Below are positions 14,163-21,305 of a stretch of DNA of 23,764 nt, piece after piece (the stretch's first letter is position 1; each line of letters opens with the position of its first letter). Source of the stretch: Bacillota bacterium (GTDB taxonomy: Bacteria; Bacillota; Clostridia; Christensenellales; Aristaeellaceae). The DNA lies in contig JAEZHM010000038.1 of NCBI GenBank assembly GCA_023416585.1, forward strand, positions 1-23,764, in the 5' to 3' direction. The notes below the pieces were generated by a model. The model saw only the letters and a list, made by a program, of their open reading frames with translations. It searched no databases and was not told where the DNA came from. The translations under genes and the position numbers were made by a program.

Positions 14163-14198
14163 TCCTTTGCTTACAACTACCTTAATGCCTTATTTTCT

Positions 14199-14229
14199 GA
14201 AGGGGAAGGAGCTAGCCTTCTTCCCCTTC
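14199..14229 (+). other. Intercistronic stem-loop after the binding-protein gene
   Basis: GAAGGGGAAG (14199-14208) pairs perfectly with CTTCCCCTTC (14220-14229) across an 11-base loop. CTGTCAGGAGG follows rather than a U-run, so it is not a standard terminator. It probably stabilises the 3' end of the upstream transcript or attenuates the enzyme genes. It ends just before the next ribosome binding site. Confidence 0.6.
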
Positions 14230-14251
14230 CTGTCAGGAGGGATCGGATCCC

Positions 14252-15583
14252 ATGTTTACGATAGCCCAGCTTAAGGCGCTCCTGGAAAGCGAAATGTTGG
14301 AAAAGAACAAGCAGGGATATGATGTGGCAGCCCTGTATGAAGCATATAAAGAACTTCCCGACAGCTTTGACGCTGTGTTCGATTTGGAAAAACAGGTTCG
14401 GTCAGCCCCTATGAGGGCAGATTGGCCGTATGTGGAGCCGGACAGCCTGGAAGATATCATGGATGCATGTGACCCTGGCCGGGTTCTTGGGCCGATTGCA
14501 GAGCTGCCCCAGGAGACGGTTGAGGGTAAGATCAGAGCTGGCTTTATGGCGTCGGTTTGCGCTTGTATACTGGGCAAGCCCTTGGAAGAGGCGCCCTATG
14601 GCACCTTGTGGGATATTCGGGAGGCAGCTCAAAAGGTTGGACAGTGGCCTTTCCAGACATACGTAAGTGAGGAAATGCTCACTGCCTGGGGACGAAGAAA
14701 TCCCAGCTGGGTGGAAACGGTTCGCGGACGTGTGCGTCATGTGGCGCCGGATGATGATATCACCTATGCCATATGCGGCATGCTTCTGCTGGAGAAAAAG
14801 GGCCGAGATTTTACTTATGATGATATCGCCCAGCTTTGGATTGAAAACCTGCCAATTTATACTTGCTGGGGGCCTGAACGTACCATGCTGCTCAAGGCGG
14901 GTATTCAATCCCTGACGCCGGGTATCAAGACAGATATGGGCGCCTGGGCCGACAGCTTCAATCCTGGCCAGGAATACTGCGGCGCGGTTATCCGGGCGGA
15001 TGCCTATGGCTATGCCTGTCCAGGCAATCCTGAGCTTGCAGTACGCCTGGCTTGGAAGGATGCGTCCTTTACCCACAGAAAAACCGGGGTGTATGGCACC
15101 ATGTTTGTGGCGGCTGCCATCTCACTGGCGTTCGTTGCTGTGCCACCCCTTGAGATTTTCCGCAAGGCGTTGGGCTACGTGCCGCAGGAAAGCCGGTTCT
15201 TTCATCAAATGAAAGAGGCGCTGCAAATCGTGGAGGAGGCGTCTTCCTTTGATGGCGCTTATGAAAAACTGCACAACCGTTTTGCAGACTACGGTGCCTG
15301 CCGGATCATTCAGGAACTGGGTACGGTCATGAATACCCTGCGCTTTGCCGGGGATGTGGAATCCGGCATAGGCTTGCAAGTGGCTCAGGGAAACGATACG
15401 GACAGTTTTGGCTGTACCTGCGGTGCCATTTTAGGTGTATACTATAACCAGGAGTTACCACAGCGCTGGATTGAACCCTTGCAAAACACCCTTCATACCA
15501 CGATGGGAGACTTTCATGAAACCAACCTGCGGGCGGTGGCGGATCGAATGGCGGCCCTGCCACATAAAATCAAGGAGAAATGA
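14252..15583 (+). CDS. ADP-ribosylglycohydrolase (ARH/DraG) family protein
   Basis: 443 residues, longer than DraG/ARH enzymes (about 300) because of an N-terminal extension of about 90 residues. ARH-fold motifs are IRAGFMASVCACILGKPLE (95-113), the metal-binding acidic cluster PDDDITYAICGMLLLE (166-181, in place of classic TDDT) and QGNDTDSFGCTCGAILG (379-395, the C-terminal metal site). ARH enzymes use two Mg ions to cut N- or O-glycosidic bonds of ADP-ribose. Members in sugar-transport operons, with DDD in place of TDDT, are of unknown substrate and may be glycoside hydrolases. CAGGAGGG precedes the ATG. The stop codon overlaps the frame of the next gene, so it is coupled to DUF4127. Fold assignment is secure, substrate unknown. 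Confidence 0.87.
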   Translation: MFTIAQLKALLESEMLEKNKQGYDVAALYEAYKELPDSFDAVFDLEKQVRSAPMRADWPYVEPDSLEDIMDACDPGRVLGPIAELPQETVEGKIRAGFMASVCACILGKPLEEAPYGTLWDIREAAQKVGQWPFQTYVSEEMLTAWGRRNPSWVETVRGRVRHVAPDDDITYAICGMLLLEKKGRDFTYDDIAQLWIENLPIYTCWGPERTMLLKAGIQSLTPGIKTDMGAWADSFNPGQEYCGAVIRADAYGYACPGNPELAVRLAWKDASFTHRKTGVYGTMFVAAAISLAFVAVPPLEIFRKALGYVPQESRFFHQMKEALQIVEEASSFDGAYEKLHNRFADYGACRIIQELGTVMNTLRFAGDVESGIGLQVAQGNDTDSFGCTCGAILGVYYNQELPQRWIEPLQNTLHTTMGDFHETNLRAVADRMAALPHKIKEK

Positions 15584-15585
15584 GT

Positions 15586-17100
15586 ATGCCGACTATCGGG
15601 TTGCTCCCCTTGGATGAAAGGCCCTGCAACTACCGTTTTCCCTCGCTGATGTGCCAGGGGAATGACAACATCCGGCTGCTGGTGCCGCCTAAAGTATGGA
15701 TGGGCGAAAAAAAGTCGCCGGCCAATACCGAGGCATTATCGCAATGGGTGATGGATCAGGCAAGGCATTGCGACGCACTGGTGATTTCTCTGGATACGCT
15801 GGTTTATGGGGGAATCGCGCCTTCACGTCTCCACCATTTATCGCTGGAAACCTGTTTAAGGCGTCTTGAGGTGATCCGCCGGCTGAGGATGGAGCTTCCA
15901 AACCTGAAGTTGTATGGGTTTAATCTGATCATGCGTGCTCCGGCTTACAGTTCCAGCGAGGAGGAGCCGGACTACTATGCCGACTATGGCCGGGAGTTGT
16001 ACCTGATAGGCCGGGGTCGGGATATGAATGCCTTGCTGGGGGATAGAATGCCCGCAGCGGAAAGGGCACAGTGGGAAAAAGCCAGCGCCTTTGTTCCTGC
16101 CAATGTTTTGGAGGATTTTGAAAGCCGGCGGAAGATCAATCATCAGGTGAACCTGTGTGCCATTGATCTTGCCCGCCACGGAATATTGGATTTCCTGGTC
16201 ATCCCTTTGGATGATTGCGCCCAATACGGATGGGCGCCTGGAGAACAGCGTACGTTGCGCCAAGAAATAATCGGAGGCGGATTAGGGACACGGATTCACG
16301 TATATTCCGGTGCGGACGATGTGGGAAGCGTATTGGTTGCAAGGGCCGTAAATCAGCTTCGAGGTAGAACGCCACTTGTCCATGTTCGTACCAGTGCCAG
16401 CGGCGGAAACTTTGTCATTCCCAAGTACGAGGACCGTATGTTTGGAGAAAGTGTAAAATGGCAGATCGTTACTGCCGGCGGTCTTCCATGGCCTGTTCCC
16501 GGTGAGGCGGATTGGGTTTTGATGACCAATGCTCCCACCGCATCCGGTGAAGATATGACTGAGGCTCCATTGGCGCTTGAAAGCCGTCATCCATCCTATA
16601 ACACGGACAGGTGCCTGCCGGAATTCATTACGGCTTTGAAAACACTGGCTGGGCGTATGCCGGTCGCGCTGGCGGATGCGGCCATGGGGAATGGCGCGGA
16701 TGATGAACTGATGAACCTGCTGGCCGCCGAAGGGCTATTGGAAAGTTTGAGCGCTTATGGGGGCTGGAATACGGCGGCGAACGCCATGGGCGCTTGCATC
16801 GCCCAGGCAATGCTCCGGGGCGACGGCGAAACAGGAGCGGATGCCTTTACGGTGATGCGTCTGGTGGAAGACTGGGGGTACATGGTTCATGCCCGTGAAA
16901 CAGCAATCAAGACCATTACCCGCTTGGGAGGCGACGCATTTTCACTTATGGGACATGGGGAAATGCTGGGGCAGGCGGTGACACAGGAACTCAACGACTT
17001 CCTTATGCAAAAGGCGCCGAGCCTTGCACGTGCCTGGCAGGTTACCGAAGTGACCTTTCCCTGGCATCGGCTGTTTGAAATTGATTTTCAACTGCGGTGA
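15586..17100 (+). CDS. DUF4127 family protein
   Basis: 504 residues and no signal peptide. Recognisable DUF4127 features are the N-terminal GLLPLDERPCNYRFP, the acidic IPLDDCAQYGWAPGEQ segment near residue 205, YSGADDVGSVLVARA near 243, and YGGWNTAANAMG near 390. Conserved Asp, Glu and His residues suggest an enzyme, but no reaction is established for the family. The ATG at 15586 is preferred because AAGGAG (15572-15577) is eight bases away; the ATG at 15580 (ATGA overlap with the upstream stop) is only two bases from it. Tight linkage to the ARH-fold gene and nanE implies a cytoplasmic step in use of the imported compound, which is inference. Confidence 0.82.
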   Translation: MPTIGLLPLDERPCNYRFPSLMCQGNDNIRLLVPPKVWMGEKKSPANTEALSQWVMDQARHCDALVISLDTLVYGGIAPSRLHHLSLETCLRRLEVIRRLRMELPNLKLYGFNLIMRAPAYSSSEEEPDYYADYGRELYLIGRGRDMNALLGDRMPAAERAQWEKASAFVPANVLEDFESRRKINHQVNLCAIDLARHGILDFLVIPLDDCAQYGWAPGEQRTLRQEIIGGGLGTRIHVYSGADDVGSVLVARAVNQLRGRTPLVHVRTSASGGNFVIPKYEDRMFGESVKWQIVTAGGLPWPVPGEADWVLMTNAPTASGEDMTEAPLALESRHPSYNTDRCLPEFITALKTLAGRMPVALADAAMGNGADDELMNLLAAEGLLESLSAYGGWNTAANAMGACIAQAMLRGDGETGADAFTVMRLVEDWGYMVHARETAIKTITRLGGDAFSLMGHGEMLGQAVTQELNDFLMQKAPSLARAWQVTEVTFPWHRLFEIDFQLR

Positions 17101-17124
17101 AAATTATACAGGATGTGACCGACC

Positions 17125-17862
17125 ATGAACAATGATGTTTTATATGCCTTAAAGGACGGTCTGGTAGTATCTTGCCAGGCGATGGAAACGGAACCTCTCT
17201 TTGGATCGCATGTGATGGCCCGTATGGCTTATGCCGCATTTATTGGCGGCGCGGCTGGAATTCGTGCCAACGGCGCAGACGATATCATAGCCATCTGCCA
17301 GCAGGTGTCCCTGCCGGTTATTGGTCTGAAGAAGCAGGTTTATCCGGGCAGCAGGGTGTATATTACCCCCACGGGTAAAGAAGTAAGTGAGCTTGTTAAA
17401 ACACCCGTCCAGATGATTGCTTTGGATGGAACAGACCAAACCCGGCCTAAAGAAAGCCTTCGGGAGTTGATCGGTGAAATTCACCGTCATGGAAAGCTGG
17501 TGTTGGCGGATGTGGCTACTCTTCATCAGGCTGCACAGGCTGTTTCCTTGGGAGCGGATGCCGTTTCTACCGCGCTGGCAGGGTATGAAACACGCGAGAT
17601 AAACAAAATCCTTGATATGAACAGCCTGGACGAAATGGATCCGGATTTTGCCCTGATCAGTGCCTTGGCCCGTGAATTGCCTGTGCCGGTGATGGCAGAG
17701 GGGCATGTTGCATCCCCGGAGGATGCCCGCCGTTGCCTGGAGGCCGGGGCACACTGTGTGGTAGTCGGCGCTGCTATTACACGTCCTCAGTTGATAACCG
17801 CACGGTTTGTACACACTATCCGGAGCAAAAAAGGGGAAGCGGTTCTGGGCGGGGGTATATAA
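17125..17862 (+). CDS. nanE: N-acetylmannosamine-6-phosphate 2-epimerase
   Basis: 245 residues, a TIM-barrel of the usual NanE length (about 220-235). Motifs in order are DGLVVSCQA...EPL (11-24), GGAAGIRANG (41-50), PVIGLKKQVYPGS (64-76; K70 aligns with the catalytic lysine), YITPT, IALDGTDQTRP (98-108, for the usual IALDAT..RP) and MAEGHVASPEDA (190-201; E192 the likely catalytic glutamate). The C-terminal phosphate loop is VVGAAITRP. It converts ManNAc-6-P to GlcNAc-6-P, which feeds NagA/NagB. It is the last gene of the transporter operon, 24 bases after DUF4127, with only AGGA upstream at long spacing. The family call is strong; the Thr-loop variation is mild. Confidence 0.92.
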   Translation: MNNDVLYALKDGLVVSCQAMETEPLFGSHVMARMAYAAFIGGAAGIRANGADDIIAICQQVSLPVIGLKKQVYPGSRVYITPTGKEVSELVKTPVQMIALDGTDQTRPKESLRELIGEIHRHGKLVLADVATLHQAAQAVSLGADAVSTALAGYETREINKILDMNSLDEMDPDFALISALARELPVPVMAEGHVASPEDARRCLEAGAHCVVVGAAITRPQLITARFVHTIRSKKGEAVLGGGI

Positions 17863-17950
17863 CATAAAACGATTGTGCGTCACTTATCTATGATCGTATT
17901 TGAGTGGTTATATAAATGTTATATGTAAAGAAGAATATGCTTATGGTGTT

Positions 17951-17990
17951 GGAGCCTGTCCATGTTAATGAATAAATTTGGACAGGTTCC
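17951..17990 (+). terminator. Probable terminator of the nanE operon
   Basis: GGAGCCTGTCCA (17951-17962) pairs with TGGACAGGTTCC (17979-17990) over 12 bp with one G-U, and TATGCTTTTG follows. The U-tract is imperfect. Apart from this, 17863-18070 is AT-rich and shows no gene. Confidence 0.55.
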
Positions 17991-18071
17991 TATGCTTTTG
18001 TAAAAAGACTCGCCGCTGATCATCCATGTAATCAAAAATGAAATTTTTCCTGCATTTTCCCATAAAAGGGA

Positions 18072-18100
18072 TTGACAGGACTTCCTTTTTGTGGTATTCT
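18072..18100 (+). promoter_or_regulatory. Sigma-A promoter of the ABC-2 exporter operon
   Basis: TTGACA (18072-18077), a 17-bp spacer and TATTCT (18095-18100) with a TGG extension of the -10. The predicted start near 18107 gives a leader of about 190 bases before the ATPase gene. Confidence 0.75.
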
Positions 18101-18132
18101 GCAAAAAATTTATCCGAAAGGATGGCTGCTTG

Positions 18133-18195
18133 ATGTTTACGTGCATGAACCCTTGGCAAGAGCTTATGATCGTCATTATGAACATGCGCGTGTAG
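18133..18195 (+). CDS. Candidate 20-residue leader peptide
   Basis: ATG at 18133 to TAG at 18193-18195, with AAAGGA (18117-18122) ten bases upstream. The peptide begins MFTCMNPWQELM and ends in NMRV; it is hydrophobic and Met-rich. It ends just before the first stem of the attenuator, the position expected for a leader peptide whose translation decides between antiterminator and terminator. It could also be chance, since 20 codons is short. An internal ATG at 18145 is an alternative start. Confidence 0.45.
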   Translation: MFTCMNPWQELMIVIMNMRV

Positions 18196-18250
18196 CGGCT
18201 TATGCCGGTGCAAGCGCAAGCTTACGCACCGGCGGAAACTTTAGGATAAG

Positions 18251-18277
18251 AACCGCGGTGCAATACCGCGGTTTTTC
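18251..18277 (+). terminator. Intrinsic terminator in the leader of the ABC-2 exporter
   Basis: AACCGCGGT (18251-18259) pairs perfectly with ACCGCGGTT (18265-18273) around a 5-base loop. A TTTTT run (18272-18276) is followed by CTA and another T-run. It lies directly in front of the ATPase ribosome binding site (GGAGGT 18286-18291), so transcription must read through it to express the operon. Confidence 0.85.
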
Positions 18278-18298
18278 TATTTTTTGGAGGTGGAGGAT

Positions 18299-19291
18299 AT
18301 GAACGGGGATGCTATCGTGGTGGAAGACTTACGCAAGAACTACCGTACCCGTGTAAAGGCCGAGGGGCTGAAGGCCGGTGTGAAGGCGCTGTTTGCGCCT
18401 GAATACCGCGATGTCCAGGCGGTCAAGGGCATTTCCTTCCATGTGCAAAGGGGAGAGATGCTTGCCTTTATCGGACCCAATGGCGCGGGTAAATCCACCA
18501 CCATTAAAATGCTTACGGGCATCCTTCACCCAAGCGGCGGAAACATGCAGGTGTTGGGATACGACCCTGTGAAGAAGCGGCGGGAGCTGTGCGCGTACAT
18601 CGGCACGGTGTTCGGGCAGCGTTCGCAGCTGTGGATGCATTTGCCCCCGGTGGACAGCTTCGCTATGCTGGGGGCTATTTATGGCATAGAGGATAACGAG
18701 CGGCGCAAGCGGGTGGATGTGCTGGCACAGCGTTTTGGCCTGGGCGAATTTCTTCATACGCCGGTACGCAAGTTGTCGCTGGGGCAGCGCATTCGCTGCG
18801 AGATCGCCGCGTCGCTGCTATATGAGCCGGAGATTCTGTTTCTGGATGAGCCCACCATAGGTTTGGACGTGGTGGTAAAGCAGGCGATCCGCGAACTGAT
18901 ACTGGAATGGAACAGGGAAAAGGGGATCACCGTGTTTTTGACCAGCCATGACCCGGGCGATGTGGAGCACATTTGCCGCCGGGCCATGGTGATCGACCAT
19001 GGGCAGGTGGTGCTGGATCAGAGCGTGGAGCAATTGAAGGCCACGTATTTAAACCGCAAGGTGATTACCGTGAAGTTCCTGGAGCCACTTAAGCTTCCCG
19101 AAATGGATGGTGTGAAGGCCACGGCAAGCGGCGCCCAGACGGTGTTGACAGTGGATACCTTGGTGCAGCCCATAGGCGTGGTGATGCAGGCGGTGACTGA
19201 AAAGGGCGGCGTGGCTGATATTACGGTGACCGATCCGCCGATGGAGGAGATCATCACCACCATATTCCGTACCCGGGAGGTGGGCATATGA
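18299..19291 (+). CDS. ABC-2 exporter ATP-binding protein
   Basis: 330 residues. Walker A is GPNGAGKST, the Q-loop is GTVFGQRSQLW, the signature is LSLGQRIRCEIAASLLYEP, Walker B is ILFLDEPTIGLDV, and the H-loop is LTSHDPGDVEHICR. A C-terminal regulatory segment of about 85 residues follows. The long region before the first strand and the VFGQRSQLW Q-loop are typical of ATPases paired with DUF990-type ABC-2 permeases, a group that includes multidrug and viologen-type exporters. The ATG at 18299 with GGAGGT seven bases upstream is the start; a TTG at 18284 would lie within the terminator U-tract. The stop overlaps the next gene's start. Expression is probably governed by the upstream leader. 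Confidence 0.93.
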   Translation: MNGDAIVVEDLRKNYRTRVKAEGLKAGVKALFAPEYRDVQAVKGISFHVQRGEMLAFIGPNGAGKSTTIKMLTGILHPSGGNMQVLGYDPVKKRRELCAYIGTVFGQRSQLWMHLPPVDSFAMLGAIYGIEDNERRKRVDVLAQRFGLGEFLHTPVRKLSLGQRIRCEIAASLLYEPEILFLDEPTIGLDVVVKQAIRELILEWNREKGITVFLTSHDPGDVEHICRRAMVIDHGQVVLDQSVEQLKATYLNRKVITVKFLEPLKLPEMDGVKATASGAQTVLTVDTLVQPIGVVMQAVTEKGGVADITVTDPPMEEIITTIFRTREVGI

Positions 19292-20079
19292 ACAGATGGA
19301 GGAAATATGCCGTAATCGCCCGCATTCACGTACAGAACGCCTTCAACTACCGCTCCCGCGTGGTGAGCGGGCTGATGTTTTACACGCTGTTCATCTTTGT
19401 GTTTTTCAGCCTATGGGGGGCTATTTATAAGGAAGGCTCTGTGAACGGCTACACCCATGGCCAAGTGGTATGGTACCTGATCATTACGGAGTTGGTGGTG
19501 TTTGGCTGCCGCATCCCCATTGTGGGCGAGATCAACGAGGATGTGAAAACCGGGAACATGGCCTACCTTCTAAACAGACCGGTGCATTATATCACTTATC
19601 AGGCGGCCGCCGCGGTGGGGCATGTGGTGGTCAATTTGTTGTTTACCGGTTCGCTGGCGGTCGTTCTGGGTCTGATATTTGTGGGGCCGGTGCCAAACTT
19701 TCATTGGGCCGCGCTGCCGCTGATGCTGACAAGCATGCTTATGGGGATCGCGCTGCTGTTCTTTAGCCTGATGGCCGTGGGGCTTACCGCCTTCCGCCTG
19801 GAGGATAACAGCGCCATTTATCTGATCTATCAAAAGCTGGTGTTCATGCTGGGCATGTTTTTGCCTGTGGAGTTTTTGCCCGGCTGGCTGCAGGGGATCG
19901 CCAGGGTATTGCCGTTTTCGTATGTGGCCTGGGGGCCGGCAAGGCTGTTTGTGGATTTTTCCTGGAGGCTTTACTTGCAGGTGGTGCCTATGCAGGTACT
20001 GTGGATTTCAGTGGCGGTGGGGATTTCAACTGTAATGTACCGGGGCGGAATGCGGAATTTGCAGGCGAACGGGGGATAA
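19288..20079 (+). CDS. ABC-2 exporter permease 1 (DUF990-like)
   Basis: 263 residues with about six membrane segments. It has a cytoplasmic N-terminus (IARIHVQNAFNYRSRVVSGLMFYTLFIF) and a conserved central ITELVVFGCRIPIVGEINEDVKTGNMAYLLNRPVHY region, characteristic of ABC-2 permeases of this group. The start ATG overlaps the ATPase stop by four bases and has GGGAGGTG upstream, so translation is coupled. The last 15 codons are repeated, in degraded form, 104 bases downstream at 20139-20180. The substrate is unknown. Confidence 0.88.
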   Translation: MNRWRKYAVIARIHVQNAFNYRSRVVSGLMFYTLFIFVFFSLWGAIYKEGSVNGYTHGQVVWYLIITELVVFGCRIPIVGEINEDVKTGNMAYLLNRPVHYITYQAAAAVGHVVVNLLFTGSLAVVLGLIFVGPVPNFHWAALPLMLTSMLMGIALLFFSLMAVGLTAFRLEDNSAIYLIYQKLVFMLGMFLPVEFLPGWLQGIARVLPFSYVAWGPARLFVDFSWRLYLQVVPMQVLWISVAVGISTVMYRGGMRNLQANGG

Positions 20080-20180
20080 GGGTTTCACGCCTGCGGGCGC
20101 GACCAAGGGCTTTCCGGTCGCCCTTTGGAAACCTTCGGATGTACCGGGGCGTATGAGGAATTTACAGGCGAATGGGGGAT
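20035..20180 (+). repeat. 43-bp imperfect direct repeat of the permease 1 gene end
   Basis: 20035-20077, the last codons of permease 1 (starting ATGTACCGGGGCG), is repeated at 20139-20180, with about 38 of 43 positions matching and one single-base gap. The segment between (20078-20138) is a short palindromic repeat unit. The second copy supplies the GGGGGAT that lies in front of the permease 2 start. Confidence 0.8.
20081..20140. repeat. Short modular palindromic repeat, copy X
   Basis: GGTTTCACGCCTGCGGGC..., with CCAAGGG and CCCTTTGG arms around a CTTTCCGGTCG loop, ending in ACCTTCGGAT. Both ends match the two ends of the larger repeat at 21036-21212, so the two are related. It lies between the two ABC-2 permease genes and between the direct repeats. 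Confidence 0.65.
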
Positions 20181-20189
20181 GATATATAT

Positions 20190-20978
20190 ATGAAACGTCA
20201 CTTGAAAATTGCTTTCCGGTATTTTAAGGTGAATCTGGCTTCGGCCATGGAATACAGGTCCAGCTTTTTCATGCAGGCATTTGGCATGGCGCTGTCTAAT
20301 GCCACGTTCATATTCTTCTGGTGGGTGGCCTTTTCCCAGGTGGGCGGGCGCATTGGCGGATACGACTTTCAGGATGTGATGTTCATTTGGGCCTTGTGCA
20401 GCTCCGCTTTCGGCTTAAGCCATGTGCTGTTCGCCAATGCGGACCATTTGACGCGTCTGATTGTGACGGGGGAACTGGATACGTTCCTTTTGCAGCCCTG
20501 CAACCTGCTTTTAAACGTGTGCTGCGCCCGGACCTCCCTTTCGGCGTATGGCGATCTGCTCTACGGCGTGGTGCTGATGGCATTGACCCAGGGCGGGAAT
20601 GGTGCGGCCTGGCTGTTTTATGCGCTGGGGGTGCCGGTGGGGGCTATGCTTATCACGGCCATCGGGCTTACGGCCCACACGCTGACTTTCTATTTTGGGG
20701 ATGCGTCCTTTGCCGGGAGCATGAGCCAGGAATTTGTGGTGAATTTCTGCATCTATCCGGAGGGCATATACAACGGCGTGGTGCGGGGGTTGATGTTTTC
20801 GCTCATTCCTGCCGCGTTCATCGTGCATGTGCCGCTGCGTTTGGTTAGGAATTTCTCTGTTGGCTGGCTGCTTCTATGGCTGGGTGCATCCATGGCCTAT
20901 TGCGCCTTTGCGGCTTGGTTCTTCTACAGGGGACTTAAGAAATATGAGTCGGGGAACTTGATCATCACCAGGCTGTGA
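20190..20978 (+). CDS. ABC-2 exporter permease 2 (DUF990-like)
   Basis: 262 residues with about six membrane helices (SSFFMQAFGMALSNATFIFFWWVAF, a DVMFIWALCSSAFGLSHVLF segment, and a C-terminal LLLWLGASMAYCAFAAWFFY ahead of GLKKYESGN). This is the partner of permease 1, and the two are expected to form a heterodimer with the ATPase. The ATG at 20190 is preferred, with GGGGGATG about ten bases upstream; an ATG at 20172 lies inside the duplicated repeat and has no good ribosome binding site. The GLKKYESGN ending is common in this family. Confidence 0.88.
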   Translation: MKRHLKIAFRYFKVNLASAMEYRSSFFMQAFGMALSNATFIFFWWVAFSQVGGRIGGYDFQDVMFIWALCSSAFGLSHVLFANADHLTRLIVTGELDTFLLQPCNLLLNVCCARTSLSAYGDLLYGVVLMALTQGGNGAAWLFYALGVPVGAMLITAIGLTAHTLTFYFGDASFAGSMSQEFVVNFCIYPEGIYNGVVRGLMFSLIPAAFIVHVPLRLVRNFSVGWLLLWLGASMAYCAFAAWFFYRGLKKYESGNLIITRL

Positions 20979-21035
20979 TGAATGGGATCTGGCGCAGTAT
21001 GCGCAATATTATATAGTGCAAATCGAGGAGAAGAA

Positions 21036-21212
21036 TTTCGCGCCTGCGGGAGCGGCCAAAGGGCTTTACGATCAGTCCGGCCAGCTCAATAGTCGCATTG
21101 TCTCGCTGTCGCTCGCACTGCTCCTTTTCGCTGGCCTCCTCCACCCCTACCATTTCCGCCACAGGCGGGGTCGGGGTTTCGGAGCCTTTGGAAAGCTTCG
21201 GATGTTGCTTCA
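21036..21212. repeat. Composite palindromic repeat, copy Y
   Basis: The gap 20979-21305 holds this element and no supported gene. Its ends (TTTCGCGCCTGCGGGAGCGGCCAAAGGGCTTT at 21037-21068 and CCTTTGGAAAGCTTCGGATGT at 21185-21205, quoted only as landmarks by their first bases TTTCGCGCC and CCTTTGGAA) match copy X. The middle (about 21080-21184), including CCTCCTCCACCCCT and GGCGGGGTCGGGG, matches part of the repeat at 5050-5264. It therefore looks like copy X with a segment of the other family inserted or, conversely, X is an internal deletion. Frames through it are repeat translation. Confidence 0.65.
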
Positions 21213-21305
21213 ATGAACGATTATATCGTTTTGCGACTAATGCGACAACCTCTTTATTAACTGTAAAGCGTTGCCTTTATATGGCCGTCATGCTGTTGAA
21301 AATGG

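Larger units (their letters stand above)
18107..18277 (+). promoter_or_regulatory. Attenuator-like structured leader (candidate riboswitch or uORF-controlled switch)
   Basis: Elements in order: a small hairpin ATCC-GAAA-GGAT (18112-18123) overlapping a Shine-Dalgarno sequence; a 20-codon reading frame (18133-18195); and a strong stem GCCGGTGC/GCACCGGC (18204-18211 with 18226-18233) capped by AAGC-GCAA-GCTT. CTTAT (18199-18203) can pair with ATAAG (18246-18250). An intrinsic terminator (18251-18276) follows. The 3' arm GCACCGGCGG (18226-18235) can instead pair with CCGCGGTGC (18253-18261), the 5' arm of the terminator, with one bulge. The terminator and this antiterminator are mutually exclusive, the logic of an attenuator. 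I do not recognise a known riboswitch class. Confidence 0.65.

Noticed and set aside
14402..15076. 224-codon minus-strand frame in the ARH-fold gene
   Set aside because: Shadow frame; the plus-strand gene has conserved motifs and a good ribosome binding site.
18072..18302. 76-codon frame across the exporter leader
   Set aside because: It begins within the -35 box and runs through the terminator hairpin, so it cannot be the transcribed coding frame.
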